Source: Cryptomeria japonica
Taxonomy: Eukaryota; Streptophyta; Pinopsida; Cupressales; Cupressaceae
Reading direction: 5' to 3'
Length of the DNA: 64,000 nucleotides
Assembly (NCBI RefSeq): GCF_030272615.1
Contig: NC_081413.1
Coordinates: 142,439,976-142,503,975 of the forward strand
In this document: one piece after another, positions 52,867 through 64,000 of the stretch
Position numbering within the stretch: the stretch's first letter is position 1
Layout of the letters: every line of letters starts with the position of its first letter
Position numbers and translations under genes: made by a program
The notes under the pieces: model-generated
What the model was told of the DNA's origin: nothing
Seen by the model: the letters and a program-made list of their open reading frames with translations, nothing else
The model's database searches: none

Positions 52867-53579
52867 AAGACTAGAGTTGAACATTAATATGAGGTGGCAC
52901 GATAATGTAAGCATCTAGGGAGGGACATATTTTTGTTGTTGTCACCTAGTACCATATGATCGGGATTATCTAGAGCATGGAAATAAGACTCCACACGAAT
53001 AGTAATCATGATGAAGCGATAGTGTGCATTCAAGTAGATTGCTAGCACATTGTGGGTATGTAGGTGAGTAAGCAGTGGCATAATGACACATGTCAACCAC
53101 GAAAGGTATGTTTTTACTTATAGGACACTAAGAGTTGTTCTAGCATGTTCTAGACTATTAATACTAAGATAGAATGCAAATTACCAGCTCGAAAAGGATA
53201 CAAGACAACAAAGATAACATCATATAACACAATAAGTCAAACTGTGTGATTTTGACAAAGACACAGATTTTGGATTTCTATTTAAACATTATGGCAATTA
53301 GGGGTGATTTATTGTCTGTTGGCAAGAGACATTGCACAACTAGTCAGATGTTGTCATTGTTGGCAACCCAAGTCATTGATCCCATCTACAGTACTTCATT
53401 TGCTTATATCGGATGAAAGATTCATGATTTGTATAAGTTCGCCAAGCTAGAACAGAGTATTTGACATAGCTCATTATTTTGGTTAGCACTTCATTTTTGT
53501 TGCATATTTAGTGTTATGGATATGAAGGAAGCTTGGTGGATGTCTAGGGTACCTTATTCCAGGATTTTAGCCTTCGATG
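52867..53579. other. Spacer, nothing recognised
   Basis: AT-rich sequence between the RNase H fragment and the X3 LTR. No coding, repeat or regulatory signal was seen. It is presumably the original flank of the RNase H fragment, since copy 2 is cut at this point by X2. Confidence 0.5.
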
Positions 53580-54537
53580 TGTTGGAATCCAAGAACACTG
53601 ACAGGGGGGTGAATCAATGTTCTACCTGTAAGATTAATTTTAACCTTATTAACAAAGTAATTCAGTAATTGGTAACCATAAAATAATATAACAGTAAGTA
53701 GAAATGATGCAACCAGAAGAACATACACCATAACATAGAGATTTATATATGGAAAACCTCAAAGAGGAAAAACCATAGTGGGATTGGTGACCCACAATAT
53801 CTATCCACTGGCCAAATAAATAAATATTACAATAGAGGCTTGCACATGTAGGAAGGCCAACAGCTTAGAGCGTACTGCTCAACATAAAAGGAGCCTCACT
53901 GACTACAAACTCCAAATACTGGTTTACAGACAAAATTTTGAACTCAGAGAATACATCTACTATGTTGGATGAGTTACGGTTCAAGCACTATCTGTATCAG
54001 TTTTCACAGTATCCTCCTTTACCAGTAACTTACTTCGCATCCCAAACCTCTAAACTAATAACCAAGACCGAATACAAAATATTATATTCACATTTAGTTG
54101 GTCAACATTTCTCACACAATATCACACCACTATATATTCCTTCTCGTTGTATGTATATCAAAAATAACCTAACCAGACTGACTTAAATATCCTTCCCAAT
54201 CTTAAATATGAATGCCTTATGTTGTCGTACAAAGATATTACAATTTATTTACTTGTCAGCCTAGACAAAAATAAATACATTAAACTTCATGACTGATGCC
54301 GCTGATTTTTTCCGTGTAAACCTGTCAGATCAATCTACTATGTCGGCCTCATATACCAGTTCCTAGTTTGTCGATTTCCCTTGCCTGTCGAATGACTTGA
54401 ATGTCAGTTGTTGAATCATGAATACCGATGAGTAATATTTAAGTGTCACTGATGAGTACTATTTAAGTGTCCAACCAAAAATGATGTGTGTTGCCATCAA
54501 TGAAAACACAACTAAACTGGACGAGTGTCAATTGACA
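53580..54537 (-). repeat. X3 3' LTR
   Basis: It shares the poly-C run before its end, the GGTTTTTCC block and the CAATTGACAC start with the other X-family LTRs, but is well diverged from X1 and X2. Confidence 0.82.
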
Positions 54538-54739
54538 ATAATCTCCCCCTTTGGCATTGATGGCAACACTCATGTGAAAAAAATGGATCACTGAAGTGTT
54601 GTCTCGTTTCCTCCCAAAAGTGCCCCTACTCCCCTTGAGATATAAATTATTTCTTATGTCCCTAAACATTTTTCACAACAACCACTCCCCCTTTGACATC
54701 AATGACAAAGGTTGAGGCAAATGAATGAAAGAATGAAAT

Positions 54740-55510
54740 CAAAATGTGTTTACCAGATCTATATGTACTTGAATATATCCGGGTAAGCACTCTTAAAAAA
54801 TCCTAAGTATCCCAACCATTTTTCAATGTTCCCAAAGTAGATACAAACCCATTAATAATGTTTGCATGAAGTTCTTCTTTAGTTTGGTATGTCTGTGTGG
54901 GTTTATCCATCAATTTTATACTTTACCACTTATGAAGTAACAAAGTGTTCAACCGGAGACTAACCAATCCTCTCAATTACCTTGCACACCAGATTAATTT
55001 GTCCATATCTTTCTCCAAGGCTGATATCTCAGAATTTGTAACCAAAATTTGACCATCAATAGCGTTGGTCAATGACTGAGTACCATCAACATTGTTAGCC
55101 AGATGTTCCAACTGGGCCTTTGCCACTTTTATTTTTACCTCCAAGTCAGTTGTAAGTTTTTTAGTGTTAGTGCAAGACCTATATATACAAATGCACTAAT
55201 TAAGAGCCTCATCAATCTTTGTTAGTTTCTTTGTCATCTTCACCTTGTCTGATGCGATCATATTGTCATAGGTGACCTCCCTAGCTGCAATGAACCTCAC
55301 TATTAACTATCGGTTTGATATTTGTTGAAGAGTTTGAAACTCTTTTGCGATGTTTTTAGTCAAACTCTTAAGCCTACTAGAGGGGCTAGCTACCAGACTA
55401 GTGTATCCTGGAACTAGCTGCAATAGAATTGGAATGGCCTGCTCAATGACTTGTTTGTCTCTTGTACCTTCCTTCCTTAACTTCTGAGCTGCAACATACA
55501 TCAATTTAAT
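54740..55510 (-). pseudogene. X3 ORF2 C-terminal fragment
   Basis: The segment at 55504-55307 (DKQVIEQAIPILLQLVPGYT, SLTKNIAKEFQTLQQIS) aligns with X2 near 59470-59290 (DKGIIDQSITILHRLV, FQSLHQIS). The end (ELHANIINGFVSTLGTLKNG, about 54880-54820) aligns with the X1 end (ELHAYVLNGFVSILEKLQEG). It is broken by stops and shifts. It is a third independent copy of the same protein end. Confidence 0.75.
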
Positions 55511-55570
55511 ACTACTCAGTAGCTCAAAATTCCTCTAGCCAAAATAAACTTGATCAGATGAGCCAAGTAC

Positions 55571-56376
55571 CAACACGGTGATGATTGGTGTGCGAGATAG
55601 AAGATCTGGTGTATCAGGTTTTGGTTTAATAGTGCAGAAAGACCAACTAACATGATTAATCTTTGTGCGAATTTGATGTAGTAGTAGTTTTGTGCGAATT
55701 TAATCTTTGTGATCCAAGATGTTTAGCCAACATGTGTGGTAACATGCAATCAATTAGTTTGGTCTGCATTAGCATTTGAGTCTGGATTTTGCCGCCTGTT
55801 TATACACATTTGAATAAAATGATTAAATGTTCTGGAGCCAACTATCAATGGATATGATTTCATGTTGTGGATATATAAGAGCGATGGTTTTGGTCACTTT
55901 AAGAGTGTGGAAAATTTTTTATGATCGATTGTGCGTAGTTTCATATGTGCAAGATAGAGATTTGTGCTCTAGATTATATCAGAACAGTCATAGTAGAGAG
56001 ATAAGTGTGAAAAGTGTGCTTAATGTGGTTAACCAGTACTATTGTCTGGTACTTGTAGATGCTAATCTTTAGTTCAAATAATTTAGTAATCTATTTTAAT
56101 TCATTTGTAGTCAGTGAGCCTCTCTTTTGAGTAGTGAGCTCTAGGCAGTGTGCCTGAATGTATGTGCATTCCCATTGTAAAACTTATATTTGAGTATACT
56201 CATCTTCTAGGTTCATCCCCACCATGGTTTTCCCCTTAACTAGGTTTCCATGTATAAATCATTGTGTTATGGTGCTATGGTTATTTATTTTATGTTCTTT
56301 CATCTTTCTTTTGATTAAATGCATTAAGTGGTTGAAAGAGCAAATTGAAGTTAAAATATGTAGAACACTGATTCCA
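55571..56376 (+). repeat. Diverged X-like LTR fragment
   Basis: From about 56107 it carries the family block (gtagtgagctctaggcagtg, caccatggttttcccc, ggtttccatgtataa). The earlier part is too diverged to align with confidence. It ends abruptly at 56376, where the duplicated block starts. Left limit uncertain. Confidence 0.5.
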
Positions 56377-56614
56377 GTAATATTTATGTACTCGTGGCCA
56401 TAGTATATCAATATTGTGGGTTCCAGCCCCATCGTGGTTTTTCCCCTTCCAGGTTTCTTTGTAAAAATTGCGGTGTTGTGGATCTGTGGTTTATTTATTG
56501 CTTGTTTATGTTATTTACTATTACACATTGCTAATCGGTGGATAAAGAATAAGTTTGTGAATTTTATTTCTGGCAGATCACTGATTCACCCTCCCTCTCA
56601 GTGATCCCAGACTC

Positions 56615-56616
<2 letters not shown>

Positions 56617-56675
<59 letters not shown>

Positions 56676-56694
56676 GAGAGAGAGAGAGAGAGAG
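56617..56694. repeat. (CA)n(GA)n microsatellite at the LTR/flank junction, copy 2
   Basis: It grows directly out of the LTR end actctaaca. In copy 1 the same position is (TA)n(GA)n (51953-52016). Confidence 0.95.
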
Positions 56695-57122
56695 ATGATA
56701 TTATAATAATAAATATTTAAATCCAACATATTTAGTATTATGTCCTTGAACTATAATCATTTATGAAAAACACAATCATTTAATTAAGCATAATCTGCTC
56801 AACTTAAATATTAAATTATGTAGTGGTAAAAACTTAATGTCTAACTGATATTTTACTCTGGTTTACACTAATCAACATATTAATTTTATAGAGATATAGT
56901 GGAAGATAATTAAAATAAATTTATAAACTAAATATAAATGAAAGTTTAAAATAGAATAAATTAAATGCAAAGTTAGAATATATCAAAATCTAAATTATAA
57001 TTAAAAATAGTAATAACATATATTAAACTTATTAAGTTAATTAATAATTAGATAAAAAAGTAAAAAATTCTTTAATTAATTAGAATTAGAATATTAAGAA
57101 AATATATATCCTTCCCAGAAAT

Positions 57123-57547
57123 ATGTGTGAGGAATTTCAATGGATTGCCTCAGATAGAGGATGGCTGAAAATCAACTTCGACGATGTCTCAAGAGGAAAT
57201 CTAGGGATAGGTGGGGTTAGATGTGTAGTGCGTGATCAAGATGGGAGGATTCTCACAGAAAGATTGAAACATGTAGGAGTGTCAACAAATAACTTGGCAA
57301 AATTTAGGAAAGCATTGCTTGGTTTGAAAATGGAGTTGGAGTTGGGGGCCAAAAGAATTCATTTGGAAGGGGACTCACTAATTACAATCAATGCCATATG
57401 ATAGAATTATACCCCTACGGAAACTAGTTTGATGTCCCAAACCTATTGGGGAATTAATGGGTAGATTTGAAGATTTCAGGTTGACAGATGTATATAGCTA
57501 AAGGAACAAGGTGGCTACCAGATTGGCCCAGTTGGCAGCACAAAGAG
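57123..57547 (+). pseudogene. RNase H-like fragment (RVT_3 type), copy 2
   Basis: It is open from ATG 57123 to a stop at 57399-57401: WLKINFDDVSRGNLGIGGVR, VVRDQDGRIL, then NNLAKFRKALLGLKMELELG and IHLEGDSLITINAI. The Glu of the usual NNLAEF motif is Lys here, and copy 1 also lacks it. Residual homology continues to 57547 (NKVA...LAQLAAQR), where X2 cuts it. Confidence 0.83.
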
Positions 57548-58483
57548 TGCTGGAAACCAATAACATTGAGAGGGGTGGGTGGGGGGGGGGGGGGGGGGGG
57601 GTGAATCAGTGTTATACCAAAATATAAAATTTTAGCCTTAAACAAACATTCATACACCAACCTATACATTGGTATAAACATAATTGAAAGAAGTAATGCA
57701 ACCAATAACCCAAATACATAAATGAGAAACATAACACACAAATTTATACCTGGAAAACCTCAATGAGGAAAAACCATGGTGGGATTTGTGACCCACAATA
57801 TCAATTCACTCTCCATATGAAGAGATATTACAATATATGATGGGCCTGCACTTGCAGGAAGGCTTACAACTTAGAGCACACTGTTCATCACAATAGGAGC
57901 CTCACTGACTACAAAAAAAATCCAAACAACAATTCGGAGAAGTATGAACTTCTTAATATAGCATCTCCTATGCTAGAATACAGTTTCGGTTTAACCTCTG
58001 TCTGTTCCGGTGAAAACCCTAAACCTCAGTACCGAAATAACCTTTATAATGAACTCCTCGCATACATAGTCTTTATGATATATTTCACATTACATCACAC
58101 CCATTCTTATCCTTATTTTGAAACTGATCTAATCAATCTCCCCTATATACCCTATACAAATTTATGCCTTATGTCGGCTTACAAAGATATATACAATAGG
58201 ATATTTACATGTGGGCCATATAACATAAATGAATAAGAATTAAAACAAGTTGCCGATGTTGGATCCAAGATGTGTCAGCCTCAAATATCAATGAACCTTA
58301 CCATACCATGTCAGTTTGCATTGTCGGTGACCAAAGAAATCTTCTATTGTGTCAGTGTCAGTGTTAGTGTCAGTGTAGAGTCTATGAAGTGCCTGCTGAT
58401 ACACCATATGAAGCCAAAGCCCAAAGTAATATTGCCATCAATGACAACTTAAATAAACCTAACTAATAAAGTGTCAATTGCCA
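57548..58483 (-). repeat. X2 3' LTR (936 bp)
   Basis: It starts TGGCAATTGACAC at 58483 and ends GGTTTCCAGCA at 57548; the 5' LTR ends GGTTTCCAACA. The partial 5' LTR at the window edge matches closely. Confidence 0.92.
57581..57601. repeat. Run of 21 G in the X2 3' LTR
   Basis: At this place the 5' LTR has 8 G (gaggaggggggggtgaatca). The tract is the poly-C of the family's LTR end, read on the other strand, expanded here. Confidence 0.97.
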
Positions 58484-58499
58484 ACAATTCCCCCTTTGG
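58484..58499 (-). promoter_or_regulatory. X2 polypurine tract
   Basis: Minus strand CAAAGGGGGAATTGT directly abuts the 3' LTR. Confidence 0.85.
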
Positions 58500-58754
58500 C
58501 ATTGATGCACACACTCATGTGAAAAATGGTCATGGATTCATCTGTCGGTTTCATCCTGCCCTGCTCCCCTTGAGCTGAATATCCAAAATACTCCATATCT
58601 GCAAAATTCCAAAAACTTTGTAACTCCCCCTAATGTATGCAACCCTTCATTCTTTTTCACATATATACTACTCCCCCTTTGACATCAATGCCCAAAAATT
58701 GTAAAAAGAACATTAAAGAATAATAACTATACACTGGATACCTCCAAAAATGTC

Positions 58755-61700
58755 TTACCAGAGCTTGACCAGTTTTAAGATTTCTAGATAATCTTTCTCC
58801 TGTAACTCCACACAAGTATACCAACTGGTTTTGAATGTGTCGAAGATAGATACAAGTCCACTTAGTAAATATACAAGTGATTTTTTCTCATTGACTTCTA
58901 TCGGTGTGGGCTTACCATGCATATCCATGAATTCTCTCTTATGTACACCAAGTGAATCCAATCTTGGACTAACCAAACCTCTGAGACTTCAGGCTCTCCA
59001 AATGATCTTATCTCTTTCCTTTTCAAGAGTAGAGATTTGGTTCTCTGAAGTCAAAATTTGTCCATCAATAGATGTTGTCAACGGAGTTAGTCCATCAAAA
59101 GAGTTAGCAATATTAGCAATCTTGTCCTGTATCTCTTTTAACTTTTCATCTACCTTTCTTGTAAGAATATATGTATTGCAACATACCTTCTATATATTAG
59201 TGCCTTGTTTCAAAGAATTTTCAATCTTTTTCTTCTCTCTCTCAATGATCTGATCAAAAGCGTCTCTCTTAGCCAAAGTGAATTTTTCAAGTGCTAGCCA
59301 GCTAGAGATCTGATGTAAGGATTGAAATTATTTTGATATGTGTTATGTTATTGCCTTAATCTTTCCAGAAGGGTTCCCTACATTCTCAATCTTACATTCT
59401 AGGACCAATCTGTGTAAAATAGTTATGGATTGATCTATAATCCCCTTGTCTGTAGTTCCTTCATCATTTATGTGGGGCTCATCTCTATGATTTTTTTTTC
59501 TCAACTTGAGAATTGTCAGTTGTCAATAATGATGTGCTAGCAATGGGTTTCCTATCGGACTCCCTTGTTTTTTCTAGTGATTTAACTTTTATTGTCTCCT
59601 CACTCGCATTGGTGGCTTTGCCACTTGGTGCAGTCTGTGCAACTACCGGTTCCTCTATAGGAACAATATCCTCAACCTGTACATTAGTATCCAGAGAACA
59701 AGTGTCCTCAGTATTAGTATCATGTACAATGTTCTCAGTATTAACCAATGTGTTAGTATTTGTCTGTACATTTGTGTTTACTGGTGGCTCAATTTCCACT
59801 ATCTTGATATTCTTCAAAACTGAGGGTGGAGTACCCATAATTCCTTTACCTTTCCCTTCAATCGGTGTTTCTACAGTATCAGTCTTTGTCTCCGGTGAAG
59901 TGAAGAATCCTCTATGTTCTCCCAAAAAATTTATCCAAGCCTTTTGTGTTTCCTTTATTATCTTATTCATCCTTCCTAACATTAGGCTAGTTATTCTATG
60001 TTTGTTGTTAAAAACCTTTCTGTCAGTAGCCTCTATTGTCTTTTCAATTTCATCTGTAGTTATAGAAACACATATAGCTAAAATTTCTTGCATCTTAATG
60101 TGTTTGTCTTCTTGCATTGCAGATAACCTTCTAGCATCTAACATGTTGTATAGCTCTATCGATATTTGATTTTCTATTTCAATTAATGCTTTCTTATAGA
60201 TATCTAAATACAATAGAATTGCTTCCTCTACCTCTCTATGTTCATCAATTCTAATGTATCATAATAAGTCTTAACATTTTTTAGCATCCCATCCTCAGTA
60301 ATTTCACCAACAATTTCAGCACAAGTCTTAGGTGGTATAATAGTCACATTACCAGTCACTCTTCTTCCTCCTTCTAGCAGTACCGGATGTAACTGATGTT
60401 GTAGCCTTAGGTGCCTACTTCTGTTCTAGTAACTTGATGGTAACCTTCCTAACTGATTGTTTCTTTGCTTCCACCTTAGGTTCTTCTGGTTTCTTCCTCA
60501 CACCTCTTTTGAATGCTAATGGTGTGTCATCCTCAGACTCAAAATCAACACTCATAGGTTCAATGTGAACTACCAAATCCTGCCTCTTTTTCCCTTTCTC
60601 CAAGATAGCATCAATGAGTGCCTTAATGTCCTTATAAAATTCCTATACAAACTTTCTTGCCTTACCTTCTTGTTTTTCCCTCTTCTTTCGGTTGAACTCA
60701 GTTTCAACCTCAAGAGTCTTATGTTGTGTTGCTCTACAAGGTTTCTCTACTTCATCTATATCTGCATCAAGAAGAAATTTTTCATATGCATCAAGAATTA
60801 ATGCATCCACCTCATAGCCCATTTAAGCTATCCAATTCTTTCGAGGCTTGACTTCCTCCATGAGGGTCTCATCTTTCTTGACCATGAAACATATGTCGGT
60901 AGAGTATTTTTCTACTATATGCTCAGGTACTCCTATTCTAGACCTCATAGATTTAAGAAAAGCTTTGAAGTAACCCCATACCTTATCATCTCTGAGACTT
61001 CCCAATACATCAATTGATTATTTTAGCTATCTTCTTACCAAGATGCCAAAACCCTATTGCTTCCTTCCAGAACCGGGAGTATCATTCAAAAAGTATAACA
61101 TTAAGTAGACCAATAGATTTCCATACTAGAAGGTTCCCTTCTTCTCACCTTTAATCTTTCCTAAATTTTTCAATAACTCCTCAAGCATCGAGTCACAAAG
61201 ATCTAACTTGATATTTTCTCTCACCATCCTATATGCGGCCAAAATACATGAACTGGAAACTAAATTTAGTTGGTTAGACTGAGTTACCTTGCAACCTATG
61301 ACCATGCTTCCAAACTTGATGTCAGTGTCATTGATGGTGCTCACCTTCATTGATCTCTTGTTTGATGTGGTGTCGGTGATCTTCCATACGAATTCATTAG
61401 ATACTTTCTTATCCAAATGTTGCCCTACCAATGGAAAACCAGTAATTTCCTAGATGGCTTCCTTAGTGATTTTGTAGGGTCGGTCTAGCCATATGAATTC
61501 CCCATATACTCTTCTCAATACATATCTGACTATCTGATCCTCAAACTTCAGAATATCCAAAATATCAGTGAACCCTAGATATTTGATGTGTTTATATGCT
61601 GGTTTGATTTTACCAAATTCTCCCATGAGTTCATTCATATACGTCCCCCTGATCTCCAAAGTTCCTAAGTCCTCTATATGATAATGAATATAGGCCCTAA

Positions 61701-61869
61701 CATCTTCCACATATACCACTCCCTCTGGAATGCGAGAAAATGCTCCAACTGAATCTTCCTTGGTAGCCACATGTGGATACCGTTTGAAAATTGGCATCAG
61801 GTGGTCCTTAAATTCTACTATAGTTGGATTTGCAATGAAAATAGGAGCGAAAGATGATCCCAATTCCAT
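58755..61869 (-). pseudogene. X2 ORF2: large unknown X-family protein (about 1,040 codons)
   Basis: It starts at ATG 61869 (MELGSSFAPIFIANPTIVEF) and ends at 58755. N-terminal block: VYVEDVRAYIHYHIE, YGEFIWLDRPYKITKEAI, then FGSMVIGCKVTQSNQLN, AYRMVRENIKLDLC and MLEELLKNLGKIKGEKKGTF. Next come GVPEHIVEKYSTDICFMVKK and MGYEVDALILDAY, then a Lys/Glu-rich helix and a basic linker (60603-60415). A second block (60213-59930) has ISIELYNMLDARRLSAM, CVSITTDEIEKTIEATDRKV and HRITSLMLGRMNKI, followed by a long acidic Thr/Val-rich tail. The C-terminal coiled coil ends SLVYLLSGLVSIFDTFKTSW. Every block has a counterpart in X1 in the same order. Stops (for example TAA before MGYEVD) and frameshifts are scattered. 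Function is unknown; gag-like assembly or nucleic-acid binding is a guess from charge and coiled coils. Confidence 0.78.
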
Positions 61870-62293
61870 GATTCAAGAAAACTACCTTTAGAACGCTTCC
61901 AGTGAAAACCTCTAACAAATCCTTCCAGACGCTGGTGTGATCACTCAAGAAGAAATTTGACCACCTCTGAATAAATTTTGATCACACTAAGTCGCCTTGA
62001 ATCGCTCTGAATTCGCTCTAATTTTTCTCTGAATGTTGGGTGATTAACAATGAAGTATAATCAAACTTTTATCCATCGATAAAACCCTAATATTCTATTG
62101 ACATAATGACCACTGGTGAAAGATATCGGATCTCATTCTGAACATATCAATGCCTGATAATCCTCTCCCATATCTAGAACATACTCCAGAATCTCCTCCA
62201 AGGGCATATGTATTATTTTCATGAAATTATCCTACCCCGAAGGCATTTTCCTTAGTTACCAGATGAGCTCACTGCCAATTCAGGAGCAACCTC

Positions 62294-63357
62294 TTATGCC
62301 AGATAGGTAACCAGGACATTCCCATCTGATGATTTCTCTTTAATCTTTCTAACCCAGCTCTGAGTATGATCATGCCAGATTTCACTAACCTTCTCTTTGT
62401 CTTTGTCATTTGACCCTCCATTACCAATCAGTGGATTTCTGCTTCTACAGAACTTAGCAATATGTCCAATTTTATTGCATGTAACATTGTTCTTTTGAAT
62501 TGCCTTGCTAAAACCGGTGAAATTGCTTGACCTGCACTGGTTAGCCATATGTCCAAATTTTTGACAAGGATATCATTTTACATTCATTCTAAAATCTTCT
62601 ATCTTATGAACAATTTATTGCATTTAGAACATTTACCAGGAGAAGAATCAGGGTTCTGATTTGCTCTGTTTCTACATTGCCTAGCTATGTGTCCAAATCT
62701 ATTGCAAACAAAACATCTACCATTGAATTTATAAGCATTGATTTTCCTTACCAGTGGCTTATGGTTTTGATCTTCATTTGCAATACCAGAACTTTGTCCT
62801 TTCTCAAATCCAAGTCCACTAGAATCTCCAATCTGCCTCTGTCTCTTCAGTAACTCATCAAGTTGTGCTGAGTTGATCTTGAATTTTTCTTTGTACTCAC
62901 TTGCAACAATTAATTCATCTCTTAGCATTGACATTTTCCTCTCAATCTCATGCTCATTGCTTTGAGATTGTACCAAATTAGTCCTCAATATTTCATTGTC
63001 ATGAACCAACCTACCACATTCTTCAAATTTGTTCTTTAGGGATACAACAAGATTTTCTTCCTTTTTCTTTCTATCCTCAATCTCCTTAGACATCCTCATA
63101 GTCATAGCTTGCATTTCATTCTTCATAACCATGTTCTCCAGACTTAATTTCTGACATTGTTCCTTAAGTGCATTTTTCTCTTCATCATCCTAATTTTGCA
63201 AAAGTTCCTTCCTCCTAGCTTGAACAAATAATAGTCTCTCTTGTAAGACAAGAATAAATTCTTTAGTAGAATTCAACTCATCTTGTAGCTTTAAGTTCTT
63301 CAATCTTTCAACATCATAATCTTCAAGTGTCATCTCAAGTTGCTTCTCCAAAGCCAT
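62294..63357 (-). pseudogene. X2 ORF1: gag-like coiled-coil and CCHC protein
   Basis: ATG 63357 (MALEKQLEMTLEDYDVERLK) opens a frame that is coiled coil to about codon 170 (ENMVMKNEMQAMTMRMSKEI), with one in-frame TAG at codon 56 (63192-63190). The linker is GLGFEKGQSSG. Then come the knuckles CFVCNRFGHIARQC and CSKCNKLF (followed by a frameshift), a third whose first Cys codon is TGA (YPCQKFGHMANQC), and VTCNKIGHIAKFC. The tail ends VLVTYLA at 62294. The start lies only about 60 nt from the primer site. The 424 bp from 62293 to 61870 before ORF2 show no coding. Confidence 0.87.
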
Positions 63358-63416
63358 ATTCAATTATTCCAGTTTTAGGGTCTTCCTCAAGCTATTAAAC
63401 TTCCTTCAAGGCACAA

Positions 63417-63429
63417 GGCTCTGATACCA
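63417..63429 (-). promoter_or_regulatory. X2 primer-binding site, initiator tRNA-Met type
   Basis: Minus strand TGGTATCAGAGCC follows the LTR end (CCAACA|AT). Confidence 0.93.
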
Positions 63430-63431
63430 AT

Positions 63432-64000
63432 TGTTGGAAACCAATAAGATTGAGAGGAGGGGGGGGTGAATCAGTGTTATACCAGAATATAAGATTTTAG
63501 CCTTAACAAAACACTCATACACCAACCGGTATACCGGTATAAACAAAATTTAAATAAGTAATGCAACCAATAAGCCAAACACATAAATGAGAAACATAAC
63601 ACACAAATTTATACGTGGAAAACCTCAATGAGGAAAAACCATGGTGCGATTTTTGACCCATAATATCAATTCACTGTCCATATGAAGAGATATTACAATA
63701 TATGATGGGCATGCACTTGCAGGAAGGCTTACATCCTAGAGCACACTGCTCATCACAATAGAAGCCTCACTGACTACAAAAAAAATTTAGACAACAATCC
63801 AAAGAAGTATAAACTACTTAATATAGCATCTCCTATGCCAGAATAAAGTTTTGGTTTAAGCTCTGTATGTTCCCATGAAAACCCTAAACCTCAGTACCAA
63901 AATAACCCTTACAATGAACTCCTCACATACATAGTCTTTTTGATATATTTTGTATTACATCGCATCCATTCTTATCCTTATTTGTAAAATGATCTAATCA
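63432..64000 (-). repeat. X2 5' LTR, partial
   Basis: The 3' 569 bp of the LTR (minus strand) are present, matching 57548-58120. The remaining roughly 370 bp lie beyond the window. Confidence 0.9.

Larger units (their letters stand above)
53580..55570 (-). mobile_element. X3: truncated X-family element (3' LTR plus end of ORF2), minus strand
   Basis: On the minus strand the LTR (54537-53580, 958 bp) starts TGTCAATTGACAC, preceded by polypurine AAAGGGGGAGATTAT, and ends GGATTCCAACA. The 3' part of ORF2 lies to its right. Coding resemblance stops near 55510 and the 5' part of the element is missing. The right limit is approximate. Confidence 0.8.
56377..57547 (+). repeat. Duplicated block, copy 2
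   Basis: It matches 51713-52866. It begins inside an X LTR tail (gtaatatttatgtact) and ends at gcacaaagag, exactly where the X2 LTR begins. Thus X2 inserted into copy 2 after the duplication. Confidence 0.9.
57548..64000 (-). mobile_element. X2: X-family element, minus strand, cut by the right edge
   Basis: Minus-strand order: 5' LTR (from beyond the window to 63432), Met-type primer site (63429-63417), ORF1 (63357-62294), a 424-bp spacer, ORF2 (61869-58755), untranslated stretch, polypurine tract (58499-58484) and 3' LTR (58483-57548). It has the same layout as X1 and is the better copy for defining the family. There is no pol. Confidence 0.88.

Noticed and set aside
59513-60169. 218-codon plus-strand open frame
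   Set aside because: It is the antisense of X2 ORF2, which has matching blocks in X1; the plus-strand frame has none.

Overview
The window looks like intergenic DNA from a large, repeat-rich plant nuclear genome. A gymnosperm is my best guess, from the very long LTRs (about 4.4 kb), old nested insertions, AT-rich sequence and absence of any intact gene. That is inference; no species marker is present. Almost every recognisable feature is an LTR retrotransposon or a piece of one. No tRNA, rRNA, CRISPR or clearly functional host gene was seen.

Layout. 1-1857: AT-rich DNA with a possible ORF end at the left edge. 1864-3359: about 4.2 copies of a 359-bp tandem repeat. 3803-5726 (minus): a decayed six-exon gene of unknown family. 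6556-18918 (minus): a 3'-truncated Ty3/gypsy element ('E1'), split by a 3.87-kb solo LTR (7862-11728). 18919-19817: a long compound microsatellite. 19818-51954 (plus): a non-autonomous element ('X1') holding a complete Tat-type Ty3/gypsy element ('E3', 21997-47090, minus), which itself holds a 12.9-kb non-coding LTR element ('B', 24933-37809). 51713-57547: a duplicated block with an RNase H-like fragment, an older X-family fragment ('X3', 53580-55570) and a diverged LTR. 57548-64000 (minus): a second X-family element ('X2') that runs off the right edge.

The nesting B-in-E3-in-X1 is directly supported. B has a 5-bp target duplication ACCAC, and the E3 pol frame resumes on its other side. E3 has a near-matching 5-bp duplication (aatgg/gatgg). 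The X1 gag-ORF2 spacer, with E3 removed, is 429 bp against 424 bp in X2. LTR divergences counted by eye (X1 about 15%, E3 about 9-10%, B about 6%) give the same order of ages.

Most interesting is the X family. It has copia-like LTRs of about 950 bp, a Met-type primer site, a coiled-coil/CCHC gag-like ORF1 and a roughly 1,050-1,100-codon ORF2 that is conserved between three copies yet has no recognisable protease, integrase, reverse transcriptase or RNase H. I could not assign ORF2 to a family. All copies here are broken by stops and frameshifts.
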